Assembly (NCBI GenBank): GCA_022749755.1
Contig: CM040440.1
Location: 14,433,269 to 14,497,268, forward strand
DNA from: Azadirachta indica
Taxonomy: Eukaryota; Streptophyta; Magnoliopsida; Sapindales; Meliaceae
Direction: 5' to 3'
Length of the DNA: 64,000 nucleotides
The notes under the pieces were generated by a model. The model was not told where the DNA came from and searched no databases. It saw nothing but the letters and a program-made list of their open reading frames with translations. A program made the position numbers and the translations under genes. Below are positions 54,801-64,000 of the stretch, piece after piece; within the stretch, counting starts at the first letter, position 1; each line of letters opens with the position of its first letter.

Positions 54801-56254
54801 CCTTTAACGGCTTTTTGTGTGTTAGATGTGTTTGATAAGTATCACGCTGAAGCAAATCTTGTAGTCATACCAGGCACCTAATCTTGGAGGCCAGATTAAG
54901 GGTATAGAAAGAAGCTTTTAGTTTAGTGTTTGGTCCTATTTAGTCAGGCTGGATATTTACTTCTAACCCATTAATATTTTCAATCTGGACCTGGAAGTGG
55001 TGTTCTCTATATTTGAGTAAATCAAAAGGTGTTTACTTTGGATTGTCTAGTAACTGCCAGTGTATTGCCTGTCTGTCATAATAGCTTGGTGAAACTTTTC
55101 AATCATAAATTGGGTATATGTACACGCCTTTATATAAATAAAACAATAAACCAATATAAATTAAGAATCCTGAACAACTAGGAGAAGACCTATACTATTT
55201 GAAATAGAAATGTACTTAACAGAAGTAAACCTAGTGAAACTAAATAAGTTTTAAGTTGAATTTTAACAGTTTTGATATTCTGCTTGCACAATTTTGCACT
55301 GGAATGATTTTCATTTTGCTTTAGTAATTGTCCGCAAATTCTTAGGTTTCATTTAAACGGTGTTAACAAAGTGAGGTATTGTTTCCAATCAGTCTGTTAA
55401 TCATGTTTTTCCATAATTGCTTTTTTTTCAGTGTTTATTTCTCATCCAATATAGTAATTTCTTTTGCTGCTTCTGACAGATGATTTAACCATCGAACAAA
55501 CTGAAAGAAGTCCATTCAAGAAGTTCATTCCCCATCTAACAAACATAGTGGTTCACTTTGTGCTCAATTTGTTTGCATATATATATCTTCTACTCCCCTG
55601 GTTGAAAAGTTGTTTTATAGTGCAACATTCAAGTAAAAGATCAGAAAATCAGACACAATCCCAGTTACCTTGTTCAAGTTCTCAAGAGCAAAGCATTTCA
55701 CAAGCAGTGGAGAAGGAGTCATTGCATCCATGCTGGCAGAGGCTGCAGCGTTTGGAAGAATTGGTAACCGAGCTGATTAACAAACCTAAAAGAATTCCTC
55801 CAGAGAAAGAAAACATGCTTCTTGAATCATTGAGTCGCATCAAATCCATAGAACAAGATTTACAGAAGACGAAAAAAGTAAGTGCCTATCCTATTTGTTT
55901 CTGGCTTTGTGCTATGCTGGGTGCTTCTGAATTAAAGCTCAGAAATCAGTATTTCATGTCTTTATTGTATTTGTGGCTAATCAAAACTCTGCTTGATTTT
56001 TCTAGGCACTACTTGCAACTGCATCAAAACAAGTGGAGCTTGCTGAATCGTTGGAAAACTTGAAGGGGAGTAACTTACCTGTAGGTTCCCAATTCGCTTG
56101 ATGAAGAACTTGCCAATGTTTTTTTTTTTTTTGTTTCACAGAATTATTAATACCATCAGAAGATATTCACATTCTAACACAATTAGCCTTTTTCTGGCAG
56201 GAGACATATGCTTGTTGGCCACGAAACTACAAATCTTTTGCTCCAGGAAGATGA
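51848..56254 (+). CDS. SFH9: Sec14-nodulin phosphatidylinositol transfer protein (SFH9-like)
   Basis: Predicted 592-aa lipid-transfer protein that couples phosphatidylinositol/phosphatidylcholine exchange to phosphoinositide signalling on membranes. Fourteen exons: 51848-51854, 51932-52214, 52595-52694, 52844-53110, 53210-53287, 53384-53485, 53569-53618, 53716-53815, 53932-54021, 54111-54203, 54629-54710, 55480-55877, 56006-56080 and 56201-56254. The first coding exon has only seven bases (MPG, then [19 protein letters not shown]). The CRAL-TRIO N region holds [20 protein letters not shown]. The Sec14 fold holds [56 protein letters not shown] and [17 protein letters not shown]. The C-terminal nodulin region has a hydrophobic helix ([19 protein letters not shown]), a coiled coil and a final [13 protein letters not shown]. 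An alternative early terminal exon exists (see findings). SFH9 is suggested by likeness to Arabidopsis At3g24840, from memory. Confidence 0.93.
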
Positions 56255-58800
56255 GCTCATTATTTTGAAACAGAGATTTGCTGAAGTAGTCATTCACTGG
56301 TTATAGACTATACTCACAAACATTGCAGATTGTAGTCAGTGCCAATTCAGAATTCACTTACCAGCTTTGGTGGTTGTCTTTCTAGGTGACTATCCCTTCC
56401 ACATTTGATTGATGCAACATCTCCTCAACTCTCTTACATTATTTAATTTCTGTTATATTTTTATCAGGTCCTTTTATCTGCAATTGACAATACCCAACCC
56501 CAGCGGTAAAAGAAAAAAAAAAAGTGCTCTTAGTTTTAAGTTCCCAGAAATAACTTGTTAGAGACAAATTTGCCAGTTAACGAGGGATACAGTCGTGTAT
56601 AGTTAACGTATCTGTACATATATAGTGTGTCCCTCTCTCTCTCTCTCTCTCTCTTTCCCTTTTCAGGTACTCCTGTTGGTACATGTAACTAGCCAATTTT
56701 TTGTTGATGTTGATATAACTATTTTTTTGTGTTTAAGCATAAAAGAATGCTGTATAAACTATCTCTTCTGTCAGCACTAAAATATGATGATTAAGAGTTG
56801 TTCCAATACATCCAAAAGAAGGCAATACATAATGCTATCAATTTTATACAAAGCCTTCAAAACTTGGACATAATTCAATTTAGAGTCCAATCAACTGACC
56901 GGCAGATAGCTACTCAATGCAAGATTTCTTTCAAAAGCTGCGCCATTTAAGTCTGTGTTCTAAGTAGTATAGCAAGCAAGGAAGTTATTTCCCATAAACG
57001 ACCTCAAACGGGATTATCTTAGAAGAGAAATGACCAACATTTCAACTAGCATTAACCACTTATTCTACTCCTTTAATTTTATCTTCAGTCACGCATTACA
57101 AGTAGTGCCTTAAGCATTTATTAATCAATCAATCCACTACAGGAAATGATGGAGTCATAATGGTTCATTCAGCTTTCATCCTTATGCACTCTTGGCAACA
57201 CAATTGTTTCTGCTGGGGCTGAAATTCAAATGATCTAATAGAGATTTCAACTTAAGCAAATATCTTGAAATGTTTCTCTATTAAATACGACCTTTATTTC
57301 TCTACAAGTACTCCCCAAGTGTTGTTCTTTCCAACCATAACTGTAAATTAAAATGTAACTAAAGAATACCGAAACAAAATCCCTCAAAAATAACTTATTT
57401 ATTCCAGTCATCAAACTCAAAAAAGTGGATAACCAAAGGGCATTATGAGAAGAAATTCAATGTTTTGTTTTTGTTTGGTTTGGTTAGTTGCATGATCATA
57501 GGACTATAATAGATGTTAGAGCCAAGCCTTTTAAAAATATTATCTGCAGAAAAATTAAAATTGTCCCGAACTGATATTCTCACTGCCATAAACATACCTT
57601 TGAAAACCATTCGAGAGTCTATCCTTCTAAACGGACTAAAGCAATTATGCTGACCTTCTCTTCCTCCGCAATCCATTGATATTTGATATCAAAAAGATAA
57701 ATGATATTTAAACCCTTATTTTGTTATCTAAATGACATCTATGCACCTATTTTAAAAATAATTATCAAATACATCCCTTCTATTAATTTTATAATTAATT
57801 TATTGACTTACTCAAGGATTAAAATACCTCTTTACCCTTATTAGACCAATATAATACATAAATATATATTTTTTTTATATTTTTTTTAATTGATTTTTTT
57901 AGTTACATGAAATAGTTACATGGAAAAAATTAATTTCAATTAAAAAAGTAAATGCTTAATTTATTTTCAATTCTATTCTTTATTTTTTATTCTAAAATTT
58001 TCACATTTCTTTTTTTTATTTTTCTTTTAAATTTCTACTTTAAAATTAAAAATAAGAAAATGATGAAAATTTTAAAATAAAAAAAAAAAAAATAAAAATC
58101 TTAAAATAAAAAACAAAAAAATTAAATTTTTAATTATTTTTAGTTGAAATAAAATTATTTTAATATAATTAATCTATTTAATTAAAAAATAATTAAAAAC
58201 TGTAAAAAAAATAATATTTATATCATTACATATGGGTTAAATAAGAGTCATTTGCACTATCAAAAAGTCGCTCGCATTTATAGGCCCACCTGCTAAGATT
58301 TTCACCCTCAATCTTAGGATTTTTGCACATTCTTATTTGATTTTGATTTGTGTTTCTTTTTGGTACTGAAATCAATGTAATGGTACTTAGATATATAGGA
58401 CTGTTAAAGTAAAATGCACTCAATTTACTTATTCAGGCTGTAATTTTCTGCTTGATAATGTTGTCTTGTGTCAGTTGAATGCACTCCTAACCTTTACTTG
58501 AAAATATTAATATTGTTGCGCATTATCATCAGATTCTGAATTTTGCAATTATGGCACTGAATTGTTGACGCTTTAGAAATGTTAGCTTGATAATGTTGTT
58601 CTTTTCATTAAACAATTTCAGTGCTCTTAACATTTTAGGTAGAATTTTTCTTTAGGCAGTCCAGTAGTTGATAAATAAAAATTAAAAAAAAAAAAAAAGA
58701 AAGAAAAACAGAGAGAAAGGGAGGTAACTGAACATGTTAGTATAGAAACCACCACAGTTCAATTATACAAAACATTGGGGGAGGTATATAAAAATAACCC
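56255..58800. other. Sec14 3' region and intergenic DNA
   Basis: No gene is recognised. A CT microsatellite lies at about 56633-56654. Sequence at 57700-58210 is very AT-rich with long homopolymers. The last about 100 bases are the probable 5' leader of the trihelix gene. Confidence 0.5.
56633..56654. repeat. CT dinucleotide microsatellite
   Basis: About eleven CT units in an uninterrupted run, downstream of the Sec14 gene. It is likely to vary in length between individuals. Confidence 0.9.
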
Positions 58801-58823
58801 TAACATTTTTCCCAACAATAACA

Positions 58824-58913
58824 ATGGCAACCCACCTTCCCAATCCTAATCTGAGAATCGAACTCTATGATTCAGATTCAGATTCAGATTCAGAATCAGA
58901 ATCAGGAGGATGA
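58824..58913 (+). CDS. Upstream ORF overlapping the trihelix start
   Basis: A 29-codon frame begins at the ATG at 58824 with MATHLPNPNLRIELYD and continues into an SDSDSDSESES run encoded by a GATTCA-type hexamer repeat. It ends at the TGA at 58911-58913. This stop overlaps the ATG at 58910 that opens the trihelix frame (ATGA). It may lower or gate translation of the main frame. It could also be the true N terminus in an allele with a frame-changing indel. Confidence 0.5.
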   Translation: MATHLPNPNLRIELYDSDSDSDSESESGG

Positions 58914-59545
58914 GAATGGGACTTCAATGCCATAAGAATTTAAGGATGAAAAAAACCCAACCCAATCCCTGGACTCACGAAGAGACTGTTAACCTAATCC
59001 AAGCTTACCAAGATAGATGGTACTCACTCAAGCGGGGCAACCTCAAAGCCAGCCAATGGGAAGAAGTCGCCGTTATCGTCGCCTTACGTTGCTCTTACGA
59101 TGATCATTCCAATCCCTCCGCCAAATCAGGTTCCCAGTGCCGCCACAAGATTAAAAAGCTCCGAAAACGGTATCGTTCCGAGAAGGAACGCGGCGCCACC
59201 AGCGTTTCCGCTTGCGCTTGGCCTTACTTTGATCTCATGGACTGTTTAGAACGAGGGCCTCTACCAATATCTGTTCTCCCACTCACAGATTATGATTATC
59301 ATAAACAACAACAAGAAGAAGAAGAAGAAGAAGAGGAAGAGGAGGAGGTGGTGGGGGTTAGACTGGCAGCGGAGATGAGAGAGTTTGCAGAGAGATTAGA
59401 CAGAATTGAGAAGAGGAAGATTGAAATGATTAGGGAAAGTGGTAGGTGGAGAATGGAGATGGAGAGTAAGCGGATTCAGATGATTGTTGATTCTCAGAGA
59501 AAGATTGTTGATATTATTTCTAACATTTTTCCGGGGAAACGATAA
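58910..59545 (+). CDS. Trihelix transcription factor, SIP1-like clade
   Basis: Single-exon 211-aa nuclear DNA-binding protein. The trihelix (MYB/SANT-like) domain spans about residues 18-95: NPWTHEETVNLIQAYQDRWY, LKASQWEEVAVIVALRC and SQCRHKIKKLRKRYRSEKER supply the three conserved aromatic/hydrophobic helices. A PYFDLMDCLERGP helix follows. Then come a long Glu run encoded by GAA/GAG repeats and a C-terminal coiled coil (RLDRIEKRKIEMIRESGRWR, ESKRIQMIVDSQRKIVDIIS) typical of SIP1-type trihelix proteins. Several in-frame ATGs lie within the first 13 codons, so the real start may be slightly downstream. The domain is complete either way. Target genes are unknown. From memory it corresponds to Arabidopsis At3g24860. 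Confidence 0.9.
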   Translation: MRMGLQCHKNLRMKKTQPNPWTHEETVNLIQAYQDRWYSLKRGNLKASQWEEVAVIVALRCSYDDHSNPSAKSGSQCRHKIKKLRKRYRSEKERGATSVSACAWPYFDLMDCLERGPLPISVLPLTDYDYHKQQQEEEEEEEEEEEVVGVRLAAEMREFAERLDRIEKRKIEMIRESGRWRMEMESKRIQMIVDSQRKIVDIISNIFPGKR

Positions 59546-60773
59546 AAATAAAAAAAATCAAATCCAAATTTGAATTTGATTTTGATTACATACACATCTA
59601 AGATTTCATTTCTCGTTTGTTATCGTTCATCGACTTGTAATAATAATTGCGTATTCTCATTTTGCGAAATCATATTGATTGATCTTTTCATTTTACCAAC
59701 ATTTAACAGTATTACTTTCATAACCTTAACTCAGGCAGGTGAAATCGTACACCTGTGATTCATGCATCACCACGTAAGTTTGAAGAGACAAGAAGGATTT
59801 GTGATTGATTTGTGCCTTTTGATGATGTGCATGAGTTGTACATGAACCATTAATCTACAGGTCACAAGAGTGGGACTCTCCGAAAGAGCAAAAAATGTTC
59901 GAAGGGTCTGCAGTAAATATATATACAGCAAGAAAGATGGATCAGCGGATTCCATCAAGGATTTCCATAGCATTGCATTGCGTTGTATGTACCAGAGACG
60001 AGTCTACCTTGTATTCACAAAATTTCCAAAGGCTTTTTGCCCATAACAATGATTGCTTCTTCTACCCACTAATCTGAAAGGGTAATAATACATTCAACTA
60101 ATCTACCGGGCCAACCAAAAATAAAAATAAAAATAAAAATAAAAAAGACCCATCTGGGAACATGGGGGAAAGAACAGAGAGGGTGCAAGAGAAGGGAGAA
60201 GAGACCCCTGTACACATACTCTATATTTGTCTCTACCTTCCCTTAGCTCTTAAACCAGTGGTAATTTACATAATTCCCAAAAAAGAAAGAAAAAAAGAAA
60301 AAAGAAAAAAGAAAAGGAATCGGCCTGCTAATGTTTCTTCCGCATAGTTTTTACAGAAGCTGCAGAAGACAATCTCCTCCTTTCCACTTTGTATTGCTCT
60401 AATAAAATACCAGCTTCATCTGTGCACATAAACCATACTAATTAGCTGCTGAAGAGACAAACAACCAATGCATGTCAGGAAATTGGCAATCATTTGATAA
60501 TATTTACAAATGACTGAGAGTTTCGTCAATGCATGCACTCGCATTTCACAGTTAGAAGAGATGAAAAAAGGCGTTGCCTAATGGTGCCACAATTCTATTT
60601 AATGCAAATGCAAATGCAATGCTATGTCTTATATCCATATATCAGGCTATATTTGAAGGTTAATGGAATAAAAAAATATCCTCAATTACCTGTACACTGC
60701 TGTTACAAGTGCATGCAAACCCAACCCTAGCAGGTTCGGCTGCTCTAAGAACTGCTCAATCTACCAAAATGCT
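59546..60773. other. Convergent 3' regions of the trihelix and EAF1 genes
   Basis: About 1.2 kb between two genes that point at each other. No coding exon is visible. It probably contains both 3' UTRs and perhaps extra EAF1 3' UTR exons. Short AAATAAAA and GAAAAA simple repeats occur at 60115-60145 and 60285-60315. Confidence 0.5.
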
Positions 60774-62163
60774 TCATTCCAATTTAGTGTTAGTGGGTCT
60801 GATATACAAACTGCCTTGTGCTGCTTGCAGATGCTGTGTTTGCTGATGAGACTGCTGGTGTGGGGGCAGCTGTTGTTGATCTTGCTGCAGAACTTGTTGA
60901 TCTTGCAGCTGGCAATGTTGTTGGGATGTGGATGGTGGTGTAGGGGAATGTTGTAAATGTGACTGCTGCTGCCATTGAGACCCAACATTATGCCCATGAG
61001 ATGGCAAGCTACCTGATAACTGCCTCTGACCTAAACCATGATTAATAGAAGTTACTCCGTCACTCCCACCTGAATTTGTAAGAGGTGAGCTCCCAATTGA
61101 ACCCACTTGATTGGCCATACTTGGCATGCCAGAATCGTATACTGGTTCTGATGTTTTCCACTGGGAAGCAACAGTAGAAGAAACCGGTCCAGCATTGCCT
61201 GAATCAATACAGACCTGAGGCACTGTTGTGGTTGCACTGGCACCCATGAGAGAAGCATTGCTCACAGGCTGCTGGTCAGCTTGAGATTGATCAGCTTGGG
61301 ACTTGTTTGGCAAGTCAGAATTCAAATGACGATTCTGTTGAAGCATTCTCTGAGAAATTGGTTGAGTTTGAGTTTGATTAACCTGCTTTTGGTGTGGTGG
61401 TGGTTGTAGCTGCAGATGCTGGTGGTTGGAAGACATAATTGCTGGCATTACAGCTTGATGCGTAGTTGATGGTGAATGTCCAGAAGGGACTGATGGAACC
61501 TGGCCTTGAGAGCTATTATCAGAATGTGAAGGTGCCTGCTGGAGTTGCTTTGATGGAGGAGGGTTCGGACCTGAAAACAATTTTTGCTGTGGCTGCGAGT
61601 GATTAGAGGATTGAGAAGGAACCAATGGTTTAGAAGGTTGAACAGGGTTTAAGGTGGACCCAGAAAATAAACCTTGCCCTTGCATTAAGTGCATGATCTG
61701 CTCCCCTTTCTCAGCCGCTTGGTTGGCAGGAGGCACAGTAATGCCATTTAGATGGTCAACAGTGAGATTTTGATGCAGGACCATATTCCCTCTTCCAATT
61801 CCTTTTAAAAGTTTAGCCTGCTGTTGAGATTGTGTATGTTGTCGCTGTTGAGGGTGGTTCCTTCCAGATTGTTGAAACTGCTGCTGTGGTGGTTGCCGTT
61901 GTCTTTGCTTCCCCGCCTGATTGTGTAGCCCACTGGCACCAGATTGAGTATTGCGGTTGAGCCCATGAGAAGGTAAGTGATGTTTCTGGTGCTGCAAAGC
62001 GATAGGAGTCATTGAGGAAGAAGTTGTTAGAGGAGGCATAGATAGTGGCTGAGATGAAGTTTGTGATTGAATCTGTGAACTGTTTTGCAGAGAAGATGAT
62101 ATGGGAAGTTGAGACTGTGGTTGGACATGTGGCATCAAAGCACCAGATGCAGCAAACTGTTGT

Positions 62164-62205
<42 letters not shown>

Positions 62206-64000
62206 TGTTGCAAATATCGCTGCTGCAATTGTCTTTCTTTAGCAAGGCGGATTGCATAAGCTTGCTGTTGTGAGCCTGCAGCATGATTTGGGCCCTGAAT
62301 ATGAGGATGATGATTGCTCAGACCATGGGACTGCTGCGGTGACATTTGATGGGACTGCTGGGAATGGCCTGGGTACGTCTGAACAGGTGGAGGTGTAGTT
62401 TGATTGGAGAAGGCAGAACTCAATCCATTGAAAGAAGCAATTCCTTGACCATTCCCTTGTGTAACTTGCATCTGGAGCTCCGGTACCATCAGTTGCCTTT
62501 GATGATCTGGGTTATGGCCAGGCTATGACACAAATAAACACTATTATCATTTGACCTAATATACTGATGTACTACCACCGCAATAGTTATAACCAGAAGG
62601 AAATTATAGAGCAGTGCAGCAACATCAATTAACAATTTTTAAAAAATTCATATGTATAATATAACCAATAATCAAGGAAAACGCATGTTTCACCCCTTCA
62701 ATAACAATAGAATAATTTAAGTTGCAAGCAGACAATGTGAGATCATTCAAATCTATGCATTAAATTGCTAACTGTTGCCAAAGTAGAATGTCCAAAACAC
62801 AAATCCTTGAATGTTGAAATGTTTCACCCCTTCAATAACAATAGAATAATTTAAGTTGTAAGCAGACAATGAGAGATCATTCAAATCTATGCATTAAATT
62901 GCATACTGTTGCCAAAGTACAATGTTCCGAACACAAATCCTTGAAATTTGATGATTTAACCAAATCAGTACAAAATGACGTCCCAAGCCAATTCTTTATT
63001 CTTATTTTTTGTTTACGATGCCAGAAACGCTCAACCTTTCTATGTTTGCCTAGTACTAAACTGGGACTACAGCTGGAGCAGGTAATGACGTCATAAATTA
63101 TATCAAAACTCAGAATACAGAAGCTAAAATCCTGTGAGGCAGTTATCAAAGCAATGTCAGCATTACAGAGAAACCATGTGCAACATCCCAGAGAACAAAT
63201 AGTCTTGCTTCATCAGGTTAGCTTGAGTTATGGCCAAACATAAACTTTTAGTGGCCATTTAAATATGTTTCTGCAAAGAGTTTTTGCTTTTCAAATTAAA
63301 GCAGAAAACTTGATTGGTGTGGTGTATTCAGAAACCATTTTGTAACTCAGAAACCAATGTTTTCAATATTTAACAACAATGTTGCCAAAAATAATTTGTT
63401 ATTTCTGGACAATTTTAATATGCTATCTGAGAACAGACCACATTACTGCCAATACACCAATAGCACCAGTGAAAAAGGAAATTGAAAAGCATTAACAGAC
63501 AGTGAGGCATCTAATAAAAAACAAGCCATATTTGGATTCGTCCAGATCTTCAGGAAAATTAACACCAGTGATGAAAGGAAAATGAAGGACATCAACAGAC
63601 TGTGAGACATCTATTGCAAAGTAAGTCATATTTATATGATCCCTAGAAAGGCAGGTATATCCTAAGGGTCTCAAGTTGGAGTTCTGCATCTACTCGCTCC
63701 TTGTTGCTTTAGAATAAAAGTAATCACAACAATAGCAGAAATGAAACAATAAAAGCCCAGCTACTTACCCGCATCATATGCATAGCCTCACGAGGTCTCA
63801 ATATTGAGTTTCCTTGACCAGGACCAGGACCAGCTCCTGAGTGCATATTTACAGGGCTTGGCAACCCCCCCATACTGGATGAAAGCATACCACCAGAATT
63901 AAGCATTGGTGATGAAGCCATTCCTTGAAATCCTGGCCTCGACATTGGCATGCTTCTATTCATCCCACACACCATGCCCATACCATTTCCACCAGGTAGC
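60774..64000 (-). CDS. EAF1: EAF1 (NuA4 acetyltransferase scaffold), C-terminal part
   Basis: The 3' end of a large gene whose 5' part lies beyond the right edge. Two exons are seen, read leftward: from the window edge (64000) to 63769, and 62522-60774. The first includes MSRPGFQGMASSPMLNSGG, SSSMGGLPSPVNMHSG and LRPREAMHMMR. It splices in frame to PGHNPDHQRQLMVPELQMQV, NGLSSAFSNQTTPPPVQTYP and QAYAIRLAKERQLQQRYL, followed by a poly-Gln tract and a very long Gln/Ser/Pro/His-rich tail ending RPTNTKLE. These are the low-complexity C-terminal blocks of plant EAF1A/EAF1B, the Helicase/SANT-associated subunit that scaffolds the NuA4 histone H4/H2A.Z acetyltransferase. The HSA and SANT domains are not in the window. 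Arabidopsis has a tandem pair, At3g24870/At3g24880 (from memory), so a second copy may follow to the right. Confidence 0.9.
62157..62210 (-). repeat. CAG/CAA repeat encoding poly-Gln in EAF1
   Basis: About 18 consecutive Gln codons, with a pure CAG core (CTG on the + strand) of about eight units interrupted by CAA. The uninterrupted core is the part most likely to change length. Confidence 0.9.
62685..62952. repeat. 134-bp tandem duplication in an EAF1 intron
   Basis: Copies at 62685-62818 and 62819-62952 begin ATGTTTCACCCCTTCAATAA and share AGCAGACAATG, TCTATGCATTAAATTGC and ACACAAATCCTTGA, with about ten differences and small indels. Both lie in the intron between the two EAF1 exons. Confidence 0.9.
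63464..63660. repeat. Second, older duplication (about 99-bp unit) in the same EAF1 intron
   Basis: CACCAGTGA, then GAAAAGCATTAACAGACAGT and GCATCTAATA in the first copy, correspond to CACCAGTGATG, GGACATCAACAGACTGT and ACATCTATTG in the second, offset by 99 bases. Both continue into GCCATATTTG and GTCATATTTA. Confidence 0.75.

Overview
This window is nuclear DNA of a eudicot flowering plant. The genes have many short exons joined by GT-AG introns with AT-rich interiors. Intergenic DNA is very AT-rich and holds decayed repeats. Every recognisable protein belongs to a plant family: KRP cell-cycle inhibitor, NPH3, PADRE/DUF4228, malectin-LRR kinase, GTD-binding/MyoB, Sec14-nodulin, SIP1-type trihelix and plant EAF1. 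Gene content points to a rosid-like dicot, but I cannot name a species.

Layout, left to right: a KRP3-like CDK inhibitor (+, 2176-4592); a small BSD-domain protein (-, 7281-10922); a 6.7 kb AT-rich gap with an orphan promoter-like segment near 14.05-14.26 kb; an NPH3/BTB protein (+, 17692-20916) converging on a DUF4228 protein (-, 21340-22095); cytochrome b5 (-, 23019-25134); a 3.4 kb repeat-bearing gap; ribosomal protein uL13/L13a (+, 28816-31064) with a typical ribosomal-protein promoter; a gap with a perfect 114-bp palindrome; a malectin-like LRR receptor kinase (+, 32659-37004); a DedA/VTT-like membrane protein with a probable plastid transit peptide (-, 37597-41409); a gap with a 1.3 kb element with long terminal inverted repeats; a GTD-binding (DUF593/MyoB-like) protein (+, 45339-47743); a 4 kb gap; a Sec14-nodulin lipid-transfer protein (+, 51848-56254); a trihelix transcription factor with an overlapping uORF (+, 58910-59545); and the 3' end of EAF1, a NuA4 acetyltransferase scaffold (-, from 60774 past the right edge).

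The genes do not form one pathway. They look like a conserved syntenic block. From memory, KRP, BSD, L13a, Sec14, trihelix and EAF1 have relatives clustered at Arabidopsis At3g248xx, while KRP, NPH3, cytochrome b5, L13a and the LRR kinase have relatives at At5g487xx-488xx. The window may therefore preserve the order that existed before those two Arabidopsis segments were duplicated and lost genes.

I found no convincing novel multi-gene system. The most unusual local signals are the perfect palindrome at 32000-32113, a kinase with HRD changed to HCD, a copied exon fragment in that kinase's first intron, a possible truncated Sec14 isoform, a GC-AG intron in cytochrome b5, and an ATGA-overlapping uORF. 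Exon boundaries were set by hand from reading frame and splice consensus. UTR ends and transcription starts were not determined.
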